A stretch of DNA of 64,000 nt from Bacillus sp. FJAT-49736. Its GTDB lineage: Bacteria; Bacillota; Bacilli; Bacillales; Bacillaceae_C. The stretch covers positions 205,562-269,561 of the forward strand of contig NZ_JAGYPI010000002.1 of the NCBI RefSeq assembly GCF_018343615.1, written 5' to 3'. The notes beneath the pieces are model-generated. The model saw only the letters and a list, made by a program, of their open reading frames with translations. It did not search any database and was not told where the DNA came from. The first letter of the stretch is position 1. Every line of letters begins with the position of its first letter. A program made the translations under genes and the position numbers. Shown here in pieces: positions 18,497 through 27,121 of this stretch.

Positions 18497-19942
18497 CTAT
18501 AAAATAGGCGATAGCAATCGGGAAATAGATTCTTTGAAGCGAATATACATTGGGCGTTGGCGATAATCCTCGATGGTTAGCTCACGAGATTTTTGCATAT
18601 CCTCTTTATAGATATTTTCAAGTTTTTTCGCAATATATTGACTGTATAAAAAGGCATTTACCTCAAAATTTAGACGGAAGCTGCGGTTATCGATGTTTGC
18701 AGTTCCGACGGTGGCAATTTTCCCGTCGACAACGAGCATTTTAGCGTGAATAAAGCCATTTTCATAAATATATACCTTTGCATTTGTTTTTAAAAGCTCA
18801 CCAACATTCGAATAGGTTGCCCAATAAACAAACATATGATCAGGTTTATTCGGAATCATCAAGCGCACATCGACACCGGAAAGGGCAGCAATTTTTAGCG
18901 CACTCAATAAACTGTCATCCGGGATAAAATAAGGGGTCTGCATGTAGATATACTTTTTGGCGGAATTAATCATTTTAATATAACCGTTCTTAATTTGCTC
19001 CCATTCGGAATCTGGACCGCTTGAAACGATTTGGACATCGGTATTTCCTGTTGAATAAATTTCTGGAAAATACTTTATATCATAGCGGATATCCTTTGCA
19101 GAGGCTTGATTCCAATCTAGGATAAAACGGGTTTGCATCGCATATACAGCCTTGCCGGTAATCTTCAAATGCGTATCCCGCCAGTATCCAAACTTTTCAT
19201 CCAAGCCTAAATACTCATCTCCGACATTAAAGCCACCGATATAACCAATCTCACCGTCAATAATGGCAAGTTTCCGATGGTTCCGGAAATTTACCCGTAA
19301 ATTAACATGAGGAATTTTCGCAGCAAAGAAGGAAGCGATTTCACCGCCTGCTTCCGCTAATTCCTTGAAAAATTTCTTCGGCAATCTGCGAGAGCCCATG
19401 TCATCATACACGACTCGGACCTTTACTCCTTCTTTCGCTTTTATAATCAGTAAATCTAGCAGCTGCTTCCCAAGATTATCATTGCGAATAATATAATACA
19501 GAAGATGGATATGGTCTTTCGCGTTCTTGATATCACTAAATAAAGAATGGAATTTATCCTTCCCATCAATAAATATCTCCACATCATTATCATGAGACAT
19601 AACTGCCCCATCATTCACGAGCAGCATATATACTAAATCCTTGTACTGCACCGTCCGCTCATCATGAAATGGAAAGGCGTTATGCCGCAATAAATCGATT
19701 TGATGATGGGTAATCTCTTTAATCCCGATTTTCTCTTGATCCTTCCAATAGAAGATTCTTCGTCTGCTCAGATTTTGTCCTAATATTAAGTAAATAATAA
19801 AGCCTACGATCGGCAAAAATAACAATACGAGCATCCATGCCCAGGTTGCTCCAACATGCCGTCTCTCTAAAAAGATAACGACCCCTGCCAAAACAAAATT
19901 CAGTAAGAAAAAAAATGCAAATAAGACCGTCGTAATTGTCAT
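18497..19942 (-). CDS. cls: Cardiolipin synthase (phospholipase D superfamily)
   Basis: Joins two phosphatidylglycerols into cardiolipin at the membrane. 481 residues: two N-terminal membrane helices (about 3-24 and 33-55), then paired PLD motifs, HRKLAIIDGEIGYIGG near residue 222 and HAKMLVVDGKIATVG near 401, each contributing His, Lys and Asp. The length and arrangement match the Bacillus ClsA type. ATG 19942 follows AAAGGAGAA. Single-gene unit between two terminators. Confidence 0.93.
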   Translation of the reverse strand: MTITTVLFAFFFLLNFVLAGVVIFLERRHVGATWAWMLVLLFLPIVGFIIYLILGQNLSRRRIFYWKDQEKIGIKEITHHQIDLLRHNAFPFHDERTVQYKDLVYMLLVNDGAVMSHDNDVEIFIDGKDKFHSLFSDIKNAKDHIHLLYYIIRNDNLGKQLLDLLIIKAKEGVKVRVVYDDMGSRRLPKKFFKELAEAGGEIASFFAAKIPHVNLRVNFRNHRKLAIIDGEIGYIGGFNVGDEYLGLDEKFGYWRDTHLKITGKAVYAMQTRFILDWNQASAKDIRYDIKYFPEIYSTGNTDVQIVSSGPDSEWEQIKNGYIKMINSAKKYIYMQTPYFIPDDSLLSALKIAALSGVDVRLMIPNKPDHMFVYWATYSNVGELLKTNAKVYIYENGFIHAKMLVVDGKIATVGTANIDNRSFRLNFEVNAFLYSQYIAKKLENIYKEDMQKSRELTIEDYRQRPMYIRFKESISRLLSPIL

Positions 19943-20081
19943 TCTATTCTCCTTTAATCAATCCCACTAACAAACTATTCAACCTGTATCATATCATAAA
20001 AGGGTTGACAACTTCCATCAAACAGCTAGGTTTGCAAAAATGCTTATCCCTCTAGTTTATCGATTGTTCCCATAAAAAATA

Positions 20082-20099
20082 CCACATTGAAAGATGTGG
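20082..20099 (-). terminator. Terminator of the HssRS-like operon
   Basis: CCACAT / ATGTGG stem extended by weaker pairs, with TATTTTTTATG on the minus strand, 14 bp after the kinase stop. Confidence 0.8.
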
Positions 20100-20113
20100 C
20101 ATTAAAAATTCTT

Positions 20114-21493
20114 CTATTCATTGGGCAAATATACCTTGAAGGTCGTTCCCTCCTGCTCATTTCTTTCCACTTCGACACGGCCATCATGTAATTGGATAAT
20201 CGTTTCTACAATGGATAAGCCCAGTCCAGTTCCCTCAACTGCTTGTGTTCTGGAATTATCGGCTCTGTAAAAACGGTCGAATACCCGCTTGAGTTCTTCA
20301 TCCGATAATCCGACTCCGGTATCTGCGAAGGTCACAACAATGGAAGATTCGTCTGTCTCTACAGATATGTCGATACTCCCATCTGGTTTATTATATTTAA
20401 TGGCATTGGATAAAAGATTATCCCATACAGTATTCAGTAGTGAAGGGTCACCATTAACAATGGTATCTTGTAAGGAATAGCTAAGCATGATTCCCTTTTC
20501 ACTAATCGTCCATTGATAATTCCGTATCAATTCCTTCATTTGTTCCGCAACATTGAACGTTCTTTTCTTTACTAAATCCTCATTTCGATCCAAGGAAGCC
20601 AGCAATAATAGCTGCTTTGTTAATGTAGAAAGTCTATTAATTTCACCATTAATCACTGATATATATTGTATTTTTTCGCTATGACTTATATCTTCACTCT
20701 CCAACAAATTCGTGTATCCTTTAATATTGGACAAAGGCGATTGAATATCGTGTGAAATATTCGAGATAAATTCCTTGCGCATATCGTCTAATTTCTCTAG
20801 TTTTTTCGACATATGTAAAAAGCTTTTGGCAAGATCCCCTAGTTCATCATGCCGAACAATATCCAATTCCACATCAAATTTTCCTACTGCAAGAGATTTC
20901 GTTGCCTTTGTTAGTTGCGAAATCGGCTTGACTAAGTATTTCGTACTGATAAGAACAAGCACGATGCTAAGCAAAATAGTCAATGCCAGCAGCCAGCCAA
21001 ATAGAATATGCATTTCATTAAAAAGTAACTTGATATCAGGACGTAAAAACAAAGCATACTGCTTACCATTGTGGGTTAATGGAACTCCAATAGTATTGCT
21101 TAATTCATTGGCAAAAAAACCGGTCACAAAGGTTTTCCGTGGCAAATCCAAAATACCATGATACACATTTCCATTTAATACTTGATCCACTGCAGAAGAT
21201 GTAATATTTTTCACCCGAAACGGCGCCCCGAAATATCTGCCTTTTCCGGTATCCTCTACTAAATAAAGTTGATACCCGACGGAGGATATGCTCTCAAGGT
21301 ATTCCTGCAAATTGATGGAAGGGTGCTTATCGGCAAAATCTGCAATGCTTAATCCTATCTTCGTATTCTTTTCGTCATTATACGGTTTGAGTTTTTGCTG
21401 ATAGTAGCAGTTCGAGATAATAAAAGCCAATATTCCGCTTAGGAGCATAATACCAATCGTGATAACAACAAACTTCACATATAACGACTTCAT
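20114..21493 (-). CDS. hssS: HssS-like sensor histidine kinase
   Basis: 459 residues: membrane helix about 9-28, extracellular sensor about 30-160, second helix about 163-185, HAMP linker about 186-238, then kinase core. The H-box is NISHDIQSPLSNIKGY, the N-box NLLSNAIKYN, and G-boxes are FADTGVGLS and GTGLGLSIVET. The sensor contains YHGI, FVTGFFAN, NTIGV and FLRPDI blocks that I recall from HssS, the heme-responsive kinase of Staphylococcus and Bacillus. The ATGA overlap with the regulator gene shows coupled translation. The usual target, the HrtAB heme exporter, is not in this window. Confidence 0.8.
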   Translation of the reverse strand: MKSLYVKFVVITIGIMLLSGILAFIISNCYYQQKLKPYNDEKNTKIGLSIADFADKHPSINLQEYLESISSVGYQLYLVEDTGKGRYFGAPFRVKNITSSAVDQVLNGNVYHGILDLPRKTFVTGFFANELSNTIGVPLTHNGKQYALFLRPDIKLLFNEMHILFGWLLALTILLSIVLVLISTKYLVKPISQLTKATKSLAVGKFDVELDIVRHDELGDLAKSFLHMSKKLEKLDDMRKEFISNISHDIQSPLSNIKGYTNLLESEDISHSEKIQYISVINGEINRLSTLTKQLLLLASLDRNEDLVKKRTFNVAEQMKELIRNYQWTISEKGIMLSYSLQDTIVNGDPSLLNTVWDNLLSNAIKYNKPDGSIDISVETDESSIVVTFADTGVGLSDEELKRVFDRFYRADNSRTQAVEGTGLGLSIVETIIQLHDGRVEVERNEQEGTTFKVYLPNE

Positions 21494-22170
21494 CCCTGTG
21501 CCGCCTCCAGAAAATAACCGATACCGCGCACCGTTTTAATTTGAAAATCAGCACTCAGCTTGGAAAAACGCTCTCTTAAACGTTTAATATGAACATCTAC
21601 CGTCCGTTCGTCGCCTTCAAAATCTAATCCCCAAATATGTTCTATTAAATGGTCGCGGGTAAACACCTGCTTCGGCTGCGACATCAGGAAGTAAAGTAGC
21701 TCGAACTCCTTTAGCGGCAACAGAATGGTTTTGCTTCCGATTTGCACCTCATAGCTTCTTTTATCCAAGGTAGTGTTTCCAATGGATACCCTCGAATCCG
21801 CAGGTTGCTTATCAAAACGGCGCAACAGTGCTTTTATACGGAAGAGCAGTTCCTTTGGCTCAAAGGGCTTGGTCAGATAATCATCTGTCCCTGACCTGAA
21901 TCCTTGCTCCTTGTCCTCGATTTGATTTTTCGCAGTCAGAAGGATAATCGGAATATCATAATGTTCCCGTATCTCTTTCGTTAATGAATAACCATCCATA
22001 TGCGGCATCATCACATCTACCACCGCCAAATCACATTTTTCCTTATCTAGTATCTCCAGCGCTTCGATACCATTTGTCGCCTTGAAAACCTTATTGCCTA
22101 CCTCCGTTAAATGAATACTGACCAGCTTTATGATATTCGGATCATCGTCCACAATTAAGATGGTTGTCAT
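21490..22170 (-). CDS. hssR: HssR-like OmpR-family response regulator
   Basis: 226 residues: receiver domain (DDDP acidic pocket at 9-12, phospho-acceptor Asp in VVDVMMPHMDG, LTAK, conserved Lys in GTDDYLTKPF) and a winged-helix DNA-binding domain ending in DERTVDVHIKRLRER and TVRGIGYFLE. The GTDDYLTKPFEPKELLFRI block and the EGDERTVDVHIKRLR block are nearly those of HssR. ATG 22170 follows AGAGGAGT; the longer frame to 22248 enters the terminator region of the preceding gene. It probably responds to heme, by family similarity only. Confidence 0.82.
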   Translation of the reverse strand: MTTILIVDDDPNIIKLVSIHLTEVGNKVFKATNGIEALEILDKEKCDLAVVDVMMPHMDGYSLTKEIREHYDIPIILLTAKNQIEDKEQGFRSGTDDYLTKPFEPKELLFRIKALLRRFDKQPADSRVSIGNTTLDKRSYEVQIGSKTILLPLKEFELLYFLMSQPKQVFTRDHLIEHIWGLDFEGDERTVDVHIKRLRERFSKLSADFQIKTVRGIGYFLEAAQG

Positions 22171-22240
22171 ATATAAATACTCCTCTAGCTCTTTTATACA
22201 TTCTGAATCTAGTTTACAAAAAAATAGATAGAAACAAAAC

Positions 22241-22266
22241 AGGCCCAATGTGTAAACATTGAACCT
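22241..22266 (-). terminator. Terminator of the acetyltransferase gene
   Basis: Stem AGGCCCAATGT / ACATTGAACCT (with G-U pairs) followed on the minus strand by TGTTTTGTTTC, 10 bp beyond the stop. Confidence 0.75.
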
Positions 22267-22275
22267 AAAAAAACG

Positions 22276-22731
22276 CTAACATATATCCAACACCATCACA
22301 ACCCCAAATACAGGGCCCGATGTATCCACTTCCCCATTTAAATAAAATCCGAACGATTCATATAATTTTTGCGCAAGAGCATTATCAGGGTGGAGGCTTA
22401 GATAGATTTTTCGACAAGAGTATTCCCTCTGCATGCGTTCCACCAGGATTGGCAGAAAGCGCTTTGCGTATCCGTTTCCTTGGTAGTGATGGTCAATCAT
22501 AAATCGATCAAGCCACGCACTTTGCCTTTCTTGTGACGACGCACCAAACATGGCATATCCGACGAGTGTATCCTCATCATACAGCCCAACAGAAATCCAC
22601 TTCTTTTCATACTGCGATTCCGCCAAAGAATAGGCATTACTTTCAATGAAATGCAATTGCTGTTTAGAAACCGATAATTCGGCAACGGCCCGCCAATTCT
22701 CCTTTGTAACTTCACGAATGTGAAGAGGCAT
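22276..22731 (-). CDS. GNAT acetyltransferase, BltD/SpeG-like (polyamine type)
   Basis: 151-residue single-domain GNAT. The acetyl-CoA loop is YQGNGYAKRFL near residue 82, preceded by WLDRFMID and followed by KIYLSLHPDNALAQKLYESFGF and NGEVD. The VSKQQLHFIES start and the WLDRF(M/F)ID segment are those I recall for Bacillus spermidine/spermine acetyltransferase BltD, so a polyamine substrate is likely but not proven. ATG 22731 lies in a short gap carrying copy C of the dispersed element. Confidence 0.78.
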   Translation of the reverse strand: MPLHIREVTKENWRAVAELSVSKQQLHFIESNAYSLAESQYEKKWISVGLYDEDTLVGYAMFGASSQERQSAWLDRFMIDHHYQGNGYAKRFLPILVERMQREYSCRKIYLSLHPDNALAQKLYESFGFYLNGEVDTSGPVFGVVMVLDIC

Positions 22732-22749
22732 ATTTCCAACTCACTTTCT

Positions 22750-22865
22750 TCATGAACGCTATTTTCTTAGACTACGAAAACTCGGGAACACCCTGATTGA
22801 ATAGATGCACCGAAACTAAAGTAGCAAAAACACCATTACGAAAACAGCTATTGTAAACATCTTCC
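22750..22865 (-). repeat. Interspersed intergenic element, copy C
   Basis: Minus strand: AGCTGTTTTCGTAATGG, TTTTTGCTACTTT, then AGTTTCGGTGCATCTATTCA and GAGTTTTCGTAGTCTAAG. The core is at about 22802-22811, 71 bp upstream of the acetyltransferase start. Shorter than copies A and B. Confidence 0.55.
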
Positions 22866-22921
22866 TACCTTATTCATAATTCGCTTCTATTCTTCATACT
22901 CCTGCAAAAATTATCGCTCCT

Positions 22922-23968
22922 TTATCGAACTATTGCTTGAACAAGCTTCTTGTTTTTTGTATAAAAAACCTCATTATGAGAGGATACCATAGCGATGGAA
23001 TCGGCTTGCGGGTCGATATATTGCTTTGCTTTATTGACCGCATTGGCGGCATCCTGAAATGCTCCAGCAATTAAATTTAGTTTTCCGTCATGCTTGAGAA
23101 TATCTCCAGCTGCAAAAAGGCCAGGTACTGAAGATTCACTCATCGATGTTCCATCAATATAAAACTCCTCGGCAAGCTTAATGTCCAATTCGCTTTCGTT
23201 TAACAAGGCAGCATCTATATCAAAACCGTGGTTTACAATAACCTCGTCGACCTCTACTTCCTTTATTTCACCGGTGAGGAAATTTTTAAGCTGTACACGT
23301 TCGATCCTATCTCCACTACCAGCAATTAACTTATTAATTGAAGTTCGTGCCAAACATTCCGCAGAGCTGCATTGCAGCTGGCTGATTTGTGATTCATGTC
23401 CAGTGAGACAAGCCTTCCGATGGGTTACATATACCTTTTTCGCAATCGGCTCTAATTCATTCGCCCAATCTATGGCAGAGTTGCCCCCACCGGAAATGAG
23501 CACGATTTTATCCTTAAAGTACTTCAAGGATTTCACAGTGTAATGCAAGTTGGATACCTCAAAGCGTTCAGCACCTTCGATTTTCAGCTTTTGATGTTTT
23601 ATAATTCCGCTTCCGATTGCAACAATAACTGCTTTGGACAAATGCTCGCGTCCTGATTCTGCTTTTAAAACAAACAATCCTTCCTCATTTTTCGAAATGG
23701 AAACGATTTTCTCATTTAAGACGACCTCAGGCTTAAAGGTTAATCCTTGTTTCACGAGCTGTTCAATTAGTTTTGCTCCAGGTAGCGGTGCAAGTCCTCC
23801 AACATCCCAGATCATTTTCTCCGGATAAATATGAACTTTACCACCTAATTGTGGCTGATATTCGATCATTTTTGTTTTCATTTCCCGTAACCCGCTATAA
23901 AAAGCTGAATAAAGTCCGGCAGGTCCCCCACCTAATATTGTTACATCAAAGCATTCCGTCTCTCTCAT
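22922..23968 (-). CDS. Ferredoxin/flavodoxin-NADP+ reductase, thioredoxin-reductase-like (YumC/YcgT type)
   Basis: 348-residue flavoprotein with an FAD-binding GGGPAGLYSAFYS motif at residues 13-25, NADPH-binding SGGGNSAIDWANEL near 160, and the C-terminal FAD motif GLFAAGDI near 290. The CxxC redox pair of thioredoxin reductase is missing, which defines the ferredoxin-NADP reductase branch. It moves electrons between NADPH and ferredoxin or flavodoxin. It faces away from the siderophore transporter across 227 bp with a Fur box, which suits iron-related reduction. ATG 23968 has GGAGGGAGC upstream; the TTG five codons earlier is rejected. Confidence 0.88.
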   Translation of the reverse strand: MRETECFDVTILGGGPAGLYSAFYSGLREMKTKMIEYQPQLGGKVHIYPEKMIWDVGGLAPLPGAKLIEQLVKQGLTFKPEVVLNEKIVSISKNEEGLFVLKAESGREHLSKAVIVAIGSGIIKHQKLKIEGAERFEVSNLHYTVKSLKYFKDKIVLISGGGNSAIDWANELEPIAKKVYVTHRKACLTGHESQISQLQCSSAECLARTSINKLIAGSGDRIERVQLKNFLTGEIKEVEVDEVIVNHGFDIDAALLNESELDIKLAEEFYIDGTSMSESSVPGLFAAGDILKHDGKLNLIAGAFQDAANAVNKAKQYIDPQADSIAMVSSHNEVFYTKNKKLVQAIVR

Positions 23969-24106
23969 TCTCGCTCCCTCCAAATCTGAAAAAAGTCTTG
24001 CAGGAATAAACCTTTGTGAATGGATGATTTCACTGTAAAACAGCTATGTATAAGGAGAATACCGATTCACATTTGGTTACTCATTCCGTTATATAAAAAA
24101 AGTTTG

Positions 24107-24135
24107 TTGACAAAAGAATGGAATCACCTTATAGT
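24107..24135 (+). promoter_or_regulatory. Sigma-A promoter of the siderophore transporter
   Basis: TTGACA (24107-24112), 17-bp spacer, TATAGT (24130-24135). The predicted start is about 24142, directly before the Fur box. Confidence 0.9.
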
Positions 24136-24146
24136 GACATTGTAAC

Positions 24147-24161
24147 TGATAATGATTATCA
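24147..24161 (+). promoter_or_regulatory. Fur box (iron-responsive operator)
   Basis: TGATAATGATTATCA is a perfect 7-1-7 inverted repeat, the Bacillus Fur recognition unit. It covers about +6 to +20 of the predicted transcript, so Fe-Fur would block the promoter when iron is plentiful. Confidence 0.94.
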
Positions 24162-24195
24162 ATATCAACATATTATTTTTTACGGAGGCATCTTC

Positions 24196-25002
24196 ATGGT
24201 CCACCTATATACAGATCATGTACATATTGGCTACGGCGAGCGGTCTATTGTCAAAGATCTAACCATAGAAATACCGGAGAAAAAAATAACAACGATACTC
24301 GGTTCCAATGGCTGCGGGAAATCAACCTTATTGAAAGCTATGACACGTATTATCCCCCATCAAGGAGGTTCGATTATTTTAGACGGAAAAAGCATTACAA
24401 ATGCCGACACCAAAAAGCTTGCTCAAAAATTAGCAATTCTGCCACAAACTCCAGAAAGTGCAGCTGGCCTAACTGTAGGAGAATTAGTATCCTACGGAAG
24501 GTTTCCCTATCAAAAAGGCTTTGGGCGTTTATCCACTAAGGATGTCGAGATTATCAACTGGGCATTGGAGGTTACCGGAACAGCAAATTATAAATATCAT
24601 CAGGTCGATGCATTATCTGGTGGCCAACGGCAGCGTGTATGGATTGCAATGGCATTAGCCCAAGAAACTGAAATGATATTTCTGGACGAACCAACCACCT
24701 ACTTAGATATGGCTCATCAATTAGAGGTGCTGGAGCTTTTACAAAAGCTCAATAGGGAACAAGAGAGAACGATTGTAATGGTTCTGCATGACATTAATCA
24801 GGCGGCCCGTTTTTCCGATTACATTATTGCCTTAAAGGAAGGGCAAATCGTCAAAGCCGGCACAAGTGAAGAGATAATCACCCGCCAAGTGTTAAAAGAA
24901 GTGTTTCATATTGATGCTGATATCGGGTTGGACCCGAGAACAAATAAACCAATTTGTATTACCTATAACTTATTAAAAGGAGAATACCAACATGAAAAAT
25001 AA
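24196..25002 (+). CDS. Iron-siderophore ABC transporter, ATP-binding protein
   Basis: 268 residues with Walker A (GSNGCGKST), Q-loop (ILPQTPES), signature LSGGQRQRVWIAMALAQ, Walker B (EMIFLDEPT) and H-loop (MVLHDINQA). FhuC/FecE/YusV class, which powers uptake of ferric siderophores. ATG 24196 follows ACGGAGGC; the frame opens earlier at 24118 but that codon precedes the transcription start. It overlaps the lipoprotein gene by 11 bp. First gene of a Fur-controlled set. Confidence 0.92.
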   Translation: MVHLYTDHVHIGYGERSIVKDLTIEIPEKKITTILGSNGCGKSTLLKAMTRIIPHQGGSIILDGKSITNADTKKLAQKLAILPQTPESAAGLTVGELVSYGRFPYQKGFGRLSTKDVEIINWALEVTGTANYKYHQVDALSGGQRQRVWIAMALAQETEMIFLDEPTTYLDMAHQLEVLELLQKLNREQERTIVMVLHDINQAARFSDYIIALKEGQIVKAGTSEEIITRQVLKEVFHIDADIGLDPRTNKPICITYNLLKGEYQHEK

Positions 25003-25909
25003 ATTTATCCCGATTTTACTGTTAGTCTTCGTACTAATGCTAGGGGCCTGCTCCAGCACAACAGAAAAGAAAACTGCTGATAAAAAAAATAATAAGGACA
25101 CGATTACCTATCAATCTCAAAATGGACCAGTTGAAGTTCCTGCACATCCTAAGAGAGTAGTAGTTTTATCAAGCTTCGCTGGAAATGTAATGTCTCTTGG
25201 CGTAAATATTGTAGGGGTTGATTCATGGTCGAAGATGAATCCGAATTTCCAGGATAAATTGAAGAATGTTACAGAGGTATCTGATGAAAACTTGGAAAAA
25301 ATTATTGAATTGGATCCAGACTTAATCATTGGTCTCGACAACGTTAAAAATCTAGATAAGCTTAAAAAAATAGCTCCAACTGTTGTTTTTACATATGGAA
25401 AAGTAGACTATTTAACACAGCAAATGGAAATTGGTAAGCTATTAAACAAAGAAAAAGAAGCAACTGAATGGGTAAATGATTTCAAAAAACGCGCACACGA
25501 AACCGGCGAACAAATCAAAGCTAAAATTGGTGCTGATTCAACCGTTTCTGTAATCGAAAACTTCGATAAACAGCTATATGTCTTCGGAAATAACTGGGGA
25601 CGCGGAACAGAGATTTTATATCAGGAAATGGGATTAAAAATGCCTAAAGCAGTCGAGGAAAAGGCGCTGAAACCAGGCTATTATGCCATTTCACCAGAGG
25701 TTCTTCCACAGTTTTCCGGTGACTATGTCGTCTTTAGTAAAAACAAGGATGGTGATACATCCTTCCAAGGAACAAATACGTATAAAAACATCCCAGCTGT
25801 GAAAAACAACCATGTTTTCGAAGTGGACGCTAAAGCATTTTATTTCAATGATCCACTAACACTTGATTATCAGCTAGATTTCTTTAAAAAGGTCTTTCTT
25901 GGCAAGTAA
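24992..25909 (+). CDS. Siderophore-binding lipoprotein (FhuD/YxeB-like)
   Basis: 305 residues. The signal peptide ends in a lipobox, LGACSS (Cys about 20), so the mature protein is anchored outside the membrane. The helical-backbone binding-protein fold shows VEVPAHPKRVVVLSS, LDPDLIIGLDN and YVFGNNWGRGTEILYQEMGLKMP. These blocks resemble hydroxamate-type receptors (ferrichrome, ferrioxamine), but the exact siderophore is not decided. Start within the end of the ATPase gene, with AAAGGAGAATACC upstream. Confidence 0.88.
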   Translation: MKNKFIPILLLVFVLMLGACSSTTEKKTADKKNNKDTITYQSQNGPVEVPAHPKRVVVLSSFAGNVMSLGVNIVGVDSWSKMNPNFQDKLKNVTEVSDENLEKIIELDPDLIIGLDNVKNLDKLKKIAPTVVFTYGKVDYLTQQMEIGKLLNKEKEATEWVNDFKKRAHETGEQIKAKIGADSTVSVIENFDKQLYVFGNNWGRGTEILYQEMGLKMPKAVEEKALKPGYYAISPEVLPQFSGDYVVFSKNKDGDTSFQGTNTYKNIPAVKNNHVFEVDAKAFYFNDPLTLDYQLDFFKKVFLGK

Positions 25910-25929
25910 TCATCGTTAGTTAGAATAGC

Positions 25930-25956
25930 GAGGGTGGCAATTTTCTTGTCGCCCTT
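25930..25956 (+). terminator. Stem-loop between lipoprotein and permease genes
   Basis: AGGGTGGCAA / TTGTCGCCCT pairs fully with two G-U pairs. Only a broken T tract (TGTTCTTCTCTC) follows, so it may be a partial terminator or an mRNA-stabilising hairpin that lowers permease expression relative to the binding protein. Confidence 0.6.
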
Positions 25957-26134
25957 GTTCTTCTCTCTATTCTATAGGCTCTTTTCTTCAACCTTTGAAT
26001 TGTGTTTTAAAACATTCTGATCTTGTTAAGATTCAAGTAGCTTATTATGAAAAAATGCTTCTATCAATGCTTCTAATATACGAATAGTAACAATTAATAA
26101 AAACCAGCCATTATTGAAAAGTTGGGTGTCTACG

Positions 26135-27121
26135 ATGAAAAGTTTAACTAAATGCATAATCGGTATTGTATTGCTCCTTTTAAGTTTTTTGGCGGCCATG
26201 GTGTTTGGTGCTGCAAAAACAGGGGTACATGAGGTCTGGAATGCGATTGCATCCAATAAAACCTCTGAAACGATTACTATGATTCGCGAAATTCGCTTAC
26301 CACGTGAAATCGGCGCTATTTTTGTAGGAGCTGCACTTTCTGTTTCTGGTGCTATTATGCAAGGCCTAACGAGAAATCCACTGGCGGATCCAGGATTATT
26401 AGGCTTAACAGCTGGTGCCAATGCTGCCTTAGCACTTACTATCGCCTTAATACCATCTGCTAATTATTTTTTGATTATGATAGCCTGTTTTATTGGTGCT
26501 GCCAGTGGTGTCCTAGCTGTATTCGGAATTGGAGCATTGAAAAAAGGCGGTTTCTCGCCTCTTCGTATTGTTTTAGCAGGAGCTGCGGTTTCTACCTTTC
26601 TATATGGCGTAGCAGACGGAATTGGCTTATATTTTAAAATTTCAAAGGATGTATCGATGTGGACATCCGGTGGGCTGCTCGGTACAGCATGGAGCCAGCT
26701 GCAGATTGTAATGCCTTTTATTCTGATTGGTATCATTGTTTCTATCTTTTTGTCCAGACAATTAACAGTGCTTAGCTTGAATGAGGATGTAGCAATTGGT
26801 TTGGGACAAAATATAGGTCGCATTAAATTTATTTTATATATTGTCATTGTCTTACTTGCTGGTGCAGCTGTTGCACTTGTAGGAAATCTAGCATTTGTTG
26901 GATTAATGGTGCCACATATCGTACGGCAAATTGTCGGGACAGATTACCGTTTTATTTTGCCGATGTCAGCAATTTTTGGCGCTGCCTTCATGTCTTTGGC
27001 AGATACCATTGCCCGTACTATTAATGCACCTTATGAGACCCCCATCGCGGCCATTGTATCGATTATCGGATTGCCCTTCTTTCTTTTTATTGTTCATAAA
27101 GGAGGGAAAGTATTATCATGA
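26135..27121 (+). CDS. FecCD-family siderophore permease subunit 1
   Basis: 328 residues with about nine to ten membrane helices. Family signatures: LPREIGAIFVGAALSVSGAIMQGLTRNPLADPGLLG near residues 62-95 and VGNLAFVGLMVPHI near 255, the ATPase-contact region. Forms the channel with the next subunit. The frame can start at TTG 26114, but ATG 26135 gives the usual N-terminus; its ribosome site is weak. ATGA overlap with the second permease. Confidence 0.9.
   Translation: MKSLTKCIIGIVLLLLSFLAAMVFGAAKTGVHEVWNAIASNKTSETITMIREIRLPREIGAIFVGAALSVSGAIMQGLTRNPLADPGLLGLTAGANAALALTIALIPSANYFLIMIACFIGAASGVLAVFGIGALKKGGFSPLRIVLAGAAVSTFLYGVADGIGLYFKISKDVSMWTSGGLLGTAWSQLQIVMPFILIGIIVSIFLSRQLTVLSLNEDVAIGLGQNIGRIKFILYIVIVLLAGAAVALVGNLAFVGLMVPHIVRQIVGTDYRFILPMSAIFGAAFMSLADTIARTINAPYETPIAAIVSIIGLPFFLFIVHKGGKVLS

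Noticed and set aside
23969-24106. Sigma-A promoter for the ferredoxin-NADP reductase
   Set aside because: Several weak -10-like words exist on the minus strand, but none has a convincing -35 at the right spacing, so I do not call one.
24118-24195. Upstream start for the siderophore ATPase
   Set aside because: ATG 24118 lies inside the promoter spacer, before the predicted transcription start and Fur box. ATG 24196 has the ribosome site.
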